Assembly (NCBI GenBank): GCA_964017045.1
Contig: OZ024809.1
Location: 7,897,012-7,961,011 of the forward strand
Length of the DNA stretch: 64,000 bases
Reading direction: 5' to 3'
From: Omphiscola glabra
Lineage: Eukaryota > Mollusca > Gastropoda > Lymnaeidae
The notes beneath the pieces are model-generated. The model saw nothing but the letters and a program-made list of their open reading frames with translations, had not been told where the DNA came from and did no database searches. The position numbers and the translations under genes were made by a program. Below are positions 37,901 to 50,800 of this stretch, piece after piece; position 1 is the first letter of the stretch, and each line of letters starts with the position of its first letter.

Positions 37901-40900
37901 GTCCCTGTGTCATCTGTCCCTGTGCCATCTGTCCCTGTGCTACCTGTACTCTAAATTCTTATCACTATAATATGACGAAATCATTTTAAAAAATAATTTT
38001 GTACAATATTTAGCTACACTTGGACCATTCCCTTGACCTTCACAACATCCTATAACCCAAACTTTAACCAGTCAGACCAAGATGTCAAGTGGTTAATGAG
38101 AACTGAATCTTCAAGTAAGTCCAGTTAAAAATCCATTGATTGGGGGGGGGGGGGGGGGGGGCCCTTGGACAATATTTGAAGAAGAAAAAAGAAGGCTAAC
38201 AACTGAATTTCAGTTTCTGAACCAAAAGGAGTTGAAATGTAACTGAAATAGAAGGTGTCATTATTTAAATATCCCAGAAATAGAAAGTGTCCTTATTTAA
38301 ATATCCCTGAAATAGGATTGTTAATTCAACGTATCTCTCAAATGTCCATAAAACATCAACTCCAAAATGCTGCTTCTACAAGTTATTTTCTGTAAAAAAT
38401 CAAACAGAATTGATCACGCTTCAGACAGGAAGTTTACCTGTAGGAAGCACTGGATGGTTCCTGGCCAATGTGGAACAGAATGGATATTATAGGGTCAATT
38501 ATCAGCTGGACAACTGGGAAGCACTCGCAAATCAGCTCAAGTCTAACCACCTGGTAAATTGTACTTTCAGACGAATGTCTGGGGTTCTCTTCCCTAACCA
38601 GAGTTCTATATTATGTTAACCCTGTCAGCCAACACATCTAGCCGCCACTTTCCCCTCCACCAGGGATTGCATACATGAGCTCTGTTCTTTACATCAACCC
38701 CGCCCTATACATGAACCCTGCCATCTAGGTCTCTCTTTCCCCTGCACCAGAGGTTTTCGACCCAGGATTTAAAAAAAATTAAATTTCACACCACCCAAAC
38801 TGGCAAGTACCTCCTTCAGCATTACTTCTTAAGTGATTTTTTTACCCAGATGAACATTGTTGGAAAAAAAAGAAATGGATTTTCTGGTGGGGGAGGGGGG
38901 TAATTTTTAAAGAACTTATTTTAAAACTAAAAATGACTCCATATAAGATGAAATTTTGTACTGACTGGCAGAGGCGTAACTGGGTTTTTGGCGCCCGTGG
39001 CTAATTTATTTTTAAATAATAAAAATTTGAGAATTAGCGGCGCCCTTTTGAACAGGCGTAGGCCGGCGCCCTTGGCAACTGCCCAGATGCCAAGTCGTTC
39101 CTATGCCTCTGCTGACTGGGCTGTGTTTGTTGACTAAGACAGTATCAATATATAAATCTAACTTTTAACAATTTATGATATTTTTGTATTATTAAGTTTT
39201 TAATTCATTATCTTCTCTGAATAGTTGATACCGATAATTAACAGAGCTCAAATCATCAACGACGCTTGGAACCTGGCAAAGTATGTTTTATTTAGTGTGA
39301 GCAAATAGGATGCTTGTTTTAATTCAGGCAAAGTATGTTTATTAGCCAGAGCCGTCAGAACGATATAGGAGACCATGGGCACAGCAGTAAACTGAGCCCC
39401 CTAGCAACACAACACACCTTGGCCGTGAGAAGGGGGATGAAAGGGGGCAGTGGTCCAATGCTCAAACAGTGGGAAAGGGGGGGGGGGCAAACGGATCATG
39501 CTCCCCAATAACTCGCCAAGATAAATTAAATTGTAATATAAAAATAAGAATTCAATTAAGTTAGACTATGATGAATTCAAAAACGGGTTGACTAGAGTTA
39601 TTCCTGTTTAAAAGTTTTAAAATTGTCCAACCTTTATTCGTATTTATAATATTAATTTTTTGAATGTGCTGATGTATATCGTGGGTTGAAATTGGGAATT
39701 TTAAATCCAATTAAATTGTCAAAATCTTTCAATATTAATTAAAAATATGTAAAGCATGATGCCTCTATAAGAGTGAGTATTTAGTGTGAGCCAATAAGAT
39801 TGTTGTTTTAATTCAGGCAAAGTACACTTGAGCCAATAGTGTTTTGTTTTAATTCTCAAGTATTGGGAGATGGTATAGCAGTGAAATTGAAATGTGACAA
39901 AAACATAACTCTTTATTCTTGTCATCATTTTTACTCTCCCCCCCTGAAATACCATCTTGCACCCCATGGGGATGTGAACACCCCATGCGGATACGAGCAG
40001 GTTAGGAAACCCTGGACTAAATTATGTTTTTACTGAGATGACAAATATGTACTGTGTACACAATATAGAAAGACTATTGACAAATTATTGTGTTTAATTT
40101 TTAAAGGAAATCCAGTATTATACAACACATTGCCTTATTGATAAGAAGTTTTCTGTGTGAGCATGCATGATATTAAACTGCTATTTTACTAGAATCCTTG
40201 ACTTGACAGATCCAACCAGTTGGGACTTGAAACAGCATTTAAGGTGATTGACTACCTGGACAATGAGCGAGAATATGTGCCTTGGAATGCTGCACGTCGT
40301 GAGTTGGCGTACATCAACCGAATGTTGGCTGTCAATGTGCTGTATGGACCTTTCCAGGTGACATTGTGGGCCATTCAAAATCTTAAATGCAAAAACTGGG
40401 AAAGGATATTATGCACTGCTTTTGGGGGGGGGACACAAATAAAATGTAAAATTATCAATTAAATGATGAATGATGTGGAAACAATCTAAAGCACTACATG
40501 TTGATTATTTTGTTGAATCATGCAGACACATGACTTCAAGCAGACACATGACTTCAAGCAGACACATGACTTCAAGCAGACACATGACTTCAAGCAGACA
40601 CATGACTTCAAGCAGACACATGACTTCAAGCAGACACATGACTTCATGCAGACACATGACTTCAAGCAGACACATGACTTCATGCAGACACATGACTTCA
40701 TGCAGACACATGACTTCAAGCAGACACATGACTTCAAGCAGACACATGACTTCATGCAGACACATGACTTCATGCAGACACATGACTTCAAGCAGACACA
40801 TGACTTCATGCAGACACATGACTTCAAGCAGACACATGACTTCAAGCAGACACATGACTTCATGCAGACACATGACTTCATGCAGACACATGACTTCAAG

Positions 40901-43900
40901 CAGACACATGACTTCAAGCAGACACATGACTTCATGCAGACACATGACTTCAAGCAGACACATGACTTCATGCAGACACATGACTTCAAGCAGACACATG
41001 ACTTCATGCAGACACATGACTTCAAGCAGACACATGACTTCAAGCAGACACATGACTTCATGCAGACACATGACTTCATGCAGACACATGACTTCAAGCA
41101 GACACATGACTTCAAGCAGACACATGACTTCATGCAGACACATGACTTCAAGCAGACACATGACTTCATGCAGACACATGACTTCATGCAGACACATGAC
41201 TTCAAGCAGACACATGACTTCATGCAGACACATGACTTCAAGCAGACACATGACTTCAAGCAGACACATGACATACATACAAATACCATCATGCTGACAT
41301 AACATGCATACACATAACACCAAGACACTCGACATCATGCAGACACATGACCTCATGCATACACATGACCTCATGCATACACATGACACCATACATACAC
41401 AAGACATCATGTAGACACATGACATTGCACAGACACGTGACATCATACAGACAAAAACATATTAAGCATCAACATGGGAACAAAATGATGAGCATTAAAT
41501 CTCAATCATAAAGGAGCCAGAAACAAACACTTCATAAAATGAGCCACGGGTATTGAAATCTACTGCTCAACTGACAAGTGTGTAGTGTTAATGTGTGCCT
41601 TCTTTCACTTGCAGAAATTCATGCAGAATAAAGTCAACAGCTCATATCAACACTTTGGCTTAAACAATACGGGATCTTCCCATACAGATGTGTAAGTTTT
41701 TATAGAGGTCTCCTTAACTGTCAATCTAGAAATGAAGATCAGCTGCAATTAATTTCTCTGAAAGAAGTACATACATCCCTTTGATTTGTCTTGAGTAGTG
41801 TCAGTTTGTCATTTTTAGACTTCTTTGTTAGTTTTTCATTGTTAGGTTCCTTTGTTCGTTTGTCCTTTTTAGACTCCTTTGTCAAATTGTCATTTTTATA
41901 CTTCTTTGAGCCTGTATATCTCTAGGTTCTCAAACAGATATCCTATTTGAAACCCATATTAGGCTCCTCTAGATTGTGCCCATAAAAGATGCACATTTAT
42001 TTTTTATGTTTTGAAATTGAATGGCCATTTTATTGACCAGGGGCACTAAGTCAAATTCTAACAAATGCACTTCTTTGAGATAGCGATTACATTTTGATTA
42101 AATAAGGGTTTCTCCTTTAACATGGGCCTGCCCAATGGAAACGCTGCTCCATAGGGTGACGTGGTGCATGTTTAAGGAACTACTGGGCTGGCCAAGCAGT
42201 GGTGAAAATTCATGACACATTTTTACTGTGACGTCACAGTTATGCATAAATAAATGGATTAGTTAAATTTTAAATTATTTTTTTTTTAATAGAGGGGAGG
42301 GGTCAAAAGCTTACTATTAAGTAAGGGGTAAAGGGAGGGTGGCTAAAAAATTACATGTGCAACAGGTGTGAAAATTTGACATTTTTGCGTACATACTGAA
42401 TGGATGTGCCCTAAACCTATCATTATGTTGTTGTTTTTTCATTTCCCGGGCTTGCTGTTATATGTGCACAACTATTCTGGACCCCCAGAGCACAAAATGA
42501 GATCTTCTTATTGGTCCTCGTTAAAAAAAACAATTGCCGACCCCTGACCTAGACAAGACTAGAGTTATGCTAAGACTGACATGTCTAAAAATGCTAGTCG
42601 ACCCCTGACCTAGATAAATTTAAAGTTCTCTTAAAAAGTCGGGGTCGGCCCTACGGTTGCTGGTGCCCCAGGCAAGCTTAACTTAGGCGCCCCTTTTAAG
42701 TATAGTCATAAAAATGTTTGCAAGGAAAAAACTGGACTTTAGGTAACGAGTTTATGACCTAGGTTTTTTTTTTTTAACAAACAATGAACAATAACATAGT
42801 TTTTCCTTGTATTTGGACAGTATGAACAGTTAGCCTACCCATGACATTTTCCCCCCCATCCCTCAGATTAGAAAATCTTTTTATTACACTTTCCATTTTT
42901 ATTCCATGGCAATCACATGCAATACTTTTTCCTATTTCGGAAGACCGCTGATTGTGTCCTAAGTGCATGGCACCTAGGGGCAACTACCCAGTAGGGGCAA
43001 CTACCCAGTAGGGGCAACTACCCAGTAGGGGCAACTATCCAGTAGGGGCAACTACCCAGTAGGGGCAACTACCCAGTAGGGGCAACTACCCAGTAGGGGC
43101 AACTACCCAGTAGGGGCAACTACCTGGGTTGCCGATGCGATGTCTTCAGCTGGCGCTGGGTAAAGTTGCACATATTTCTGATTAACACTAAATTTTTATT
43201 TGTTGCCACATCAAAATAGAATCAGATAAACCTTTCTAAATCTGTATTTCAAATTTTCTGAATAAGAATCTTTTTGTATCTTATGTCTTGAATGAATATC
43301 CTATCAATATGACATCCACTGTTATAGGATTGATGGGGCAAAATTTCTTTTTTTTAATGGACCTCCTTTTCTCTCTTCTGAACAGCACTCTTCGTTATTT
43401 TGGTAACCATGAAAAAAACTTCACATATGGCTCAATATTAAAAGTCTACTATTTCGTTGTGTTTATAATTCAAGATAATGTAAGGAAACTGCAGTATAAG
43501 ATCTCTAGTTGTGGCCACTGAAAAATTGTAGCCCTAGGCTTGTGAACCTGACAGAACGGAGAACACACCTAGGATAGTGAGCCTAATAGAACATGACTCG
43601 GCTAGTGAACCTAATAAAAAATATAGAACATGACTTGGCTAGTGAACCCAATCTACCATCAACCACATCAAATGTATTGTTGTACATTCCTTCCATTAAG
43701 GACTCCAATGTTTCTTCTTAAAGAATTTGATTTATCCAACAAAACCATATGTTTCATTGTTTACTGTTAGTCCAATGTTATTTATCCAACAAAACCATGT
43801 TTCATTGTGGATTGTTGATTACAGGGCAGCCCGTGGACTTATAACAGGTGAAGCTTGTAAATATGGCATCCAGGATTGTTTGGATACAACTCATGCATTG

Positions 43901-44738
43901 TATCAGCAATGGATGGCCAATCCGCGCAACAACCCGTGAGTCATATGTTCTTGTTAGTTCAAATCTTGAGTGACTGTTGTATCACAATGAAAGCTAGAGG
44001 CTATTTTAGCCTTAATATATACACTTTGGAACTTGAAGGAACAAATAAATAATTGATATCTAACACTATCAAATCAAACAGCCCTATTTTATTTTAAATC
44101 CAGTGAGTCAAGGAATGTGTGGAAATCAGTCGCTTTGGAATAGGGTCTGTTACCACACGGTGCTCAATGGGACTGTGTCCAGAATGTGGCTAAAAGTTAT
44201 GGACGGGCCTAAAGTCAGTTAATGAGTGCTAAGGCAATACAAAGTGTTTTTTACTTTTTTAAAAATGTGATCTTCCAGATTCTAGACTGTGCTCATTATG
44301 AATCTTTGTCAAAAGTATCGAGATGTGTACTTATTCATAATCGAATAATAATGTTTGATTTCATCAGCATTGACCCCAACTTGAGAACCATTGTGTACTG
44401 TAATGCTATTCAAGCTGGCGATTGGGAAGAATGGAGCTTTGGCCTCAAAGTAAGTGTTTCTTTGAGTAGCATTGGAATTAGAAAAGTTAACCCTAACCCC
44501 TTCCCGTTGCATGGCCAGCAGTGTATATTTCAGACAATTTTTTCTGGGAGTGACCCGGGGGTGGGAGGGTATAAGACAATCGGGTGTGCAGCGCATCTAT
44601 CAGTGCCAAAATTAGACATAATGGCATTACTTCACGCCACCCCCTGGCCCAACATAAAAAAAACTCATTCCTTTTTGGCATCACTGTCGGCAAGCTTTTG
44701 ACCCCCTTTTTCCCCCCTTGAATCTATATCAACTCTCT

Positions 44739-44804
<66 letters not shown>

Positions 44805-47800
44805 ATTATTCTTAAAGGAGAATAATATCTTTGTCACTGTTAAACTTTAGAACAGTTAAATGATGTTAACTTCTAACATTTCGGTATTGTTAAAAAAAGC
44901 CACAGAAGTCGGGGGGGGGGGGGGGGGTGTGTGTTGGGCAGCACAGGGCACTGTTGATTCACAAGCCTAAGTGGGGGAGGGGGGGTTTTGGGCAGCACAG
45001 GGCACTGTTGATTCACAAGCCAAAGTAGGGGAGGGGTTGGGGTTTGGGCAGCACAGGGCACTGTTGATTCACAAGCCAAAGTAGGGGAGGGGGTGGGGTT
45101 TGGGCAGCACAGGGCACTGTTGATTCACAAGCCAAAGTGGGGAGGGGGGGGTTTGGGCAGCACAGAGCACAGTTGATTCACAAGCCAAAGTGGGGGTGGG
45201 GGTCTGATGAATTCAAAATCCTAGGAGGCGGCACTTGCCTCCCACCTGAATTCAGTGTTTCATTCAGACAATTTAATTTGTTGGAGGTGTTGAAAGAGAG
45301 GCTAGCTGCCACAGTTAGACGCCATTCTGCCTAGTGCCAAACATAATCTGAATTTACTTCAGGATTTGCTTATGTCCAACTAAAGTTTTGCGGCATAATG
45401 TCAATTTGATCGGACATAGTGTCAATTTGATCTGATATAATGTCAATTTGATCGGACATAATGTCAATTTGATCGGACATGAAATCATGGGCATTGCAGT
45501 CTCCTGAACAAAAGTTTGGTTTAGAGTGGGGGGGGGGGGGGCGTTTCTGATAAATTTACATAAATAGTTCTGATAAATGGGCGCACATTTATCTGAATTT
45601 TGTTTTTCATCACTCTACACTTGTCGTGTTATTGTTGTGTTGATGTTGACCCTTCCCATGCGAAGCTGATCAAGACTATATTCGACTGTGAGTACTAGCC
45701 TTAAGAAAGGTTGGCAGCAGGGCAATGTGTCACTTAAGCATGTTGGTGCTGCTCCCCCTTTTACTCCTCTGTCGTCTGGCATTCTTTCTAAGTGGCCTGC
45801 CCTTTTATTTATTTCTTCTACTAGCATGGGATCCTGATATAGGCTGTACAATTCCAGTTTGATTCGTATTCTCCATCCATATTTTTTCTTGTTAGTCCAT
45901 ATATTTTCCAGAGTACCTTCCTCTCCAATGTGGTTAAGAGGTTTTCTTCAGTTTCTCTTAGTTTCTTCCTTAATAAAGTCATGTATTTTGTTCTTTGGTT
46001 GTTAACTTCCAGCCCTGCTAGTAATGATGCATCTTCTAATTCAATAAAGGCTTTTGTCTTTACCACTTTTCCCTAGCAGTGTTTTACCATCAGCAAATGC
46101 AAGATACTGAAGGGGTTTCTTGTAGAGAGTGTCCATTGGTTGTGGGTCTTGGGTTTCTCTCAGAAAGTATCCTGTTATTGTTCCTCGGGTATATTCTCCC
46201 TGAACCTTGATTTTGCTATTTGAGTTGTTCAATGTTACATGTGTCAGTCTTGTCAGTTTGTTGGATATGCCAAACTCCTGCAGAGTCTCATATATATAAT
46301 TTCTTTTGATGCTGTCATCGGCCATTTTATAGTCCCCATAGACTTGATGTATGGGGATATTATATTCGTAACATTTTTCTAATAGGCATCTGATGTTGAA
46401 AATCTGATCAGTCGTTGACCTGTTTTTTTCTGAATCCACATTGGATTCCTCTACTATTTGTTCAGTGTACGGCTGAAGTCTTTTCCCAATTAGTTTTGTC
46501 AGCATTGTGATGTAACATTATAATAGGGAAATTCTTCTGTAGTTTCTGCATTGAAGTTTGGAACTTTCTTGTGTATTGGTGTTATTAGTTTTGTTTCCTA
46601 CTCTGTTGGAATTTCCTCTTCTTGCCAAATTTTAGTTATAAGTTTATGTGTCTGAATGTGTAATTCTGTTCCTCCATATTTAATAAGTTCTGCTGTGATG
46701 AGGTCTTCTCCAGGGACTTTGTGGTTTTTCATATAATTGATTACTTCTGTAGTTTCTTTCAAAGTTGGGGAGTTTCAAGGTCTGGTCCTCCATGTGATGG
46801 TTGATTGGGGAGTTTCAACGGTCTGGTCCTCCATGTGATGGTTGATTGGGGAGTTTCAATGGTCTGGTCCTCCATGTGATGGTTGATTGGGGAGTTTCAA
46901 GGGTCTGGTCCTCCATGTGATGGTTGATTGGGGAGTTTCAAGGTCTGGTCCTCCATGTGATGGTTGATTGGGGAGTTTCAAGGGTCTGGTCCTCCATGTG
47001 ATGGTTAATTGGGGAGTTTCAAGGGTCTGGTCCTCCATGTGATGGGAGATAATCTTCATCTTGTCCATTGTCTGGATTGAGAATGCCCTCAAAATATTCA
47101 GCCCACCTCTCCAGTACGTTACTATTTTCTGTAATTAATGCTCCATCATGGCTCTCACACATTTGAGATCTGGCTTGGTATCCATTCTTTCCATCTTTTA
47201 TCTTCATGTACATTCTAGTTGTGCTTCTACTTCATTTTGGTAAGCTCTTGCGGTTAGCGGGTCTTTGGTAAGTTTTTGGTAATCATATTGTTTCTCTCTT
47301 TGATTTCATTCATTGTGAATTATGTTTATTCTCTTACAAGTAGGTGTTCAGTCTGCATCTGCTCATCAATAGCTTCTTACGTCTGCTATGTCTGATCCAT
47401 GGCTCTGATTAATTAGAACAGAGTCAATTTGGTTGTGAGTGATTCCATCTGTTGAGGTCCAAGAAACTTTATGTAGATTGTGAAGATTTTATAATAGCTA
47501 ACCAAGTTATCTAAACGACCAGTTATTGAATATTTCACATTAGCTGAAGTTGTAGTTGTTTTTTTTTTACATATTATGTGTCAATAGTTCTCTATCATCA
47601 GATCTATGGGGTACATGTTAAATGGGAAAATATTTCTTTATCACTATAATAAGTATGGGATACATATGTCAATAGTTCTCTATCATCAGATGTATGGGGT
47701 ACATATTACATGTGAATATTTATATATCACCATAAGCACCCAGTACATGTGTCCATATTTCTCTTTCATCAGATCTATGGGGTACATGTTAAATGGGAAA

Positions 47801-50800
47801 ATATTTCTTTATCACTATAATAAGTATGGGATACATATGTCAATAGTTCTCTATCATCAGATCTATGGGGTACATGTTAAATGGGAAAATATTTCTTTAT
47901 CACTATAATAAGTATAGGATACATATGTCAATAGTTCTCTATCATCAGATGTATGGGGTACATATTACATGTGAATATTTATATATCACCATAAGCACCC
48001 AGTACATGTGTCCATATTTCTCTTTCATCAGATCTATGGGGTACATGTTAAATGGGAAAATATTTCTTTATCACTATAATAAGTATGGGATACATATGTC
48101 AATAGTTCTCTATCATCAAATGTACAATGTACATATGTCAATATTTCTCAATGATCAGATGTACGGTGAAACCAGTGTAGCTTCAGAGAAAGCCAATCTG
48201 CTCACTGCTCTATCTTGTGCAAGTAAACCATGGATTCTCAACAAGTAAGAAGAAAAGATTACAGTTGATTACATAACTTATCCCAAATCAATAACATAAC
48301 TTATCCCAAAGGTATAACAAAACTATCCCAAATAAATAACATAAATTATGCCAAATAAATAATTCAGAACTTATGCCAAATCAATAATGAAACTTATCCC
48401 AAATCAATAACAGAACGTATCCCGGTTGAAACCCAAACATTTGAAATAATATGGAAAAGAAAGATAATCCCTAAATTGAGCCCCCAATATTTTAAAGTTT
48501 TTCATGGCCTCGTTTTGTCTAGGGCCTAAGGTGAAAAATGAATGCATGTTTCCACAGATTGCCTCCACTGTTCATTCGGGCCCATAAGGATAGAGCTTAG
48601 GGAGCTAATAACTGTTAGTTTTATAAGAGATTCTTTGCGAATTAGCTTTAGAACTAAAGCATCTTTGCATGTTTCTGATCAAGATCTTTACTGAAAATAC
48701 GGGAAGTACCGGTAACAAACAATATGTTATGAACTCATCCTAACAGCAGTTAATGAGGTTCCAAGTTCATGGACACAAGGCTAACAATATGGAAGATTAT
48801 TTGTGTAGCATACCAGAAGTCAACGGCGTTTGGATTACAACTGGGTGGCTGGATGAGCTGCCAGAAGTCAATGGAGTTTGGATTTCAACTGGGTGGCTGG
48901 ATGAGCTGCCAGAAGTCAACTGAGTTTGGATTACAACTGGGTGGCTGGATGAGCTGACTCTCGAAATATCTTTGCTTCTTGAAGTGTGGATCAACCATTG
49001 TCATTTGCATGTCGGCTAGAAATAGAGTCTGTCAGGGTATGTTGTCAATAAACAGAGACAACATTGTCAATAAACCGATACGACATTGTCAATAAACAGA
49101 GAGGAGTTTGTTGTCAAAATATTTTTTTTTGTCTAGCAGTTTTTCAACGACAAGGGAACTGCGCATAGTGAATACTTTTAAACAGGATGTATCGCGATCG
49201 ATGACTGGTTACAACCGTGTTTCATTTTATAAGAAAAAAATGGCTAACTGTTATAACAGATCATTGTGTCATTTGTTAATAAAAAATAAACAACCTAAGA
49301 GATTGCCTGAGTCAACAACGCCATAATTGTAGTGATTCTAAACCAAGGCTCTCAAGGGTCGACTAAGCTTGACAAGAAAGATGATTCTAAACCCAGGCTC
49401 TCAAGGGTCGGCTAGGCTCGACAAGAAAGATGATTCTAAACCCAGGCTCTCAAGGGTCGACTAGGTTCGACAAGACAGATGATTCTAAACCCAGGCTCTC
49501 AAGGGTCCACTAGGCTTGACAAGAAAGATTTTGCAGCATTATCTGCCTCATACTGAAGTTCATTGCCCTTAAGTTGCTAGAAAGTAATGACCTTTTACAA
49601 GCTGTTTGACAATATTGTGGAGATGTTTGAGTTACATAATTGTCTCCCTTGGTGCTGAACTCAAGGACCCCAAGATGTTAATTTTTTTATTATAAATATT
49701 TTCTAGGAGTATTGAAAAAGAAATGTGTATCAAAATAAACTCTACTCTTCTAGGGTTATACTAATAGTAGCAGTCTTGGGTTATACTAATACAGAGGTTC
49801 TCAACCTTCCTAATGCCGCGACCGTTTAATACAACTCCTCATGTTGTGGCGACCCCCAATCACAAAATTATTTTCGTTGTTACTTTATAACTGTAGAGTA
49901 TATGTGTTTTCCGATGGTCTTAGGTGACCCCTGGGAAAGGGTCGTTCGATACCCAAATGGGTCAAGACCCACAGGTTGAGAACCGCGGTACTAATAGTAA
50001 CAATCTCAGGTTTTACTAATAGTAGCAGTCTTGGGTTTTACTATAATAGTAGCAGTCTTGGGTTTTACTATAATAGTAGCAGTCTTGGGTTTTACTATAA
50101 TAGTGGCAGTCTTGGGTTTTACTATAATAGTAGCAGTCTTGGGTTTTACTATAATAGTAGCAGTCTTGGGTTTTACTATAATAGTAGCAGTCTTGGGTTT
50201 TACTATAATAGTAGCAGTCTTGGGTTTTACTATAATAGTAGCAGTCTTGGGTTTTACTATAATAGTAGCAGTCTTGGGTTTTACTATAATAGTAGCAGTC
50301 TTGGGTTTTACTATAATAGTAGCAGTCTTGGGTTTTACTAATTTCCATTTGAAGAATGAGATAAAAGTAGATGCAAGAAATTTTTGCAACCATTTAAATA
50401 TGTTTTATATTTTCTAATCGAATTTAGGATTTCTTTTGATGGAAATCACAGATTGAGTGATAAATTAAATTCATGATGGGTGCAATTAATGAGGCTTGGG
50501 TTAGGGATAATTCAGCTTTAACAAAACAACTGTGTGGCATCCATAGTGTAAGAAATAGTATTGTATACAAATGGCATCATTATGTTGAAGGGAAATTAGT
50601 TGGCCATCCTGCAAAGAATAAGTTGATTAAAAAGTTTGTTGTAAGATAATTTATGTGAAGTAAGAGAGCTATGGTTCCTTATAGATGAGTTATGGGATGT
50701 AACTTAATTCTGGAGGCTTAACATAAGAAGCCCACCTTTCATCAACTGCTTAAACTATAATATTAATATAGAGAAATATTGAATACTAATGAGTTGTCAA

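Noticed and set aside
40486..41446. Four frames of 260-313 residues in the 18-bp array
   Set aside because: The array period is divisible by three and lacks stops. It lies in an intron between two exons that join in phase.
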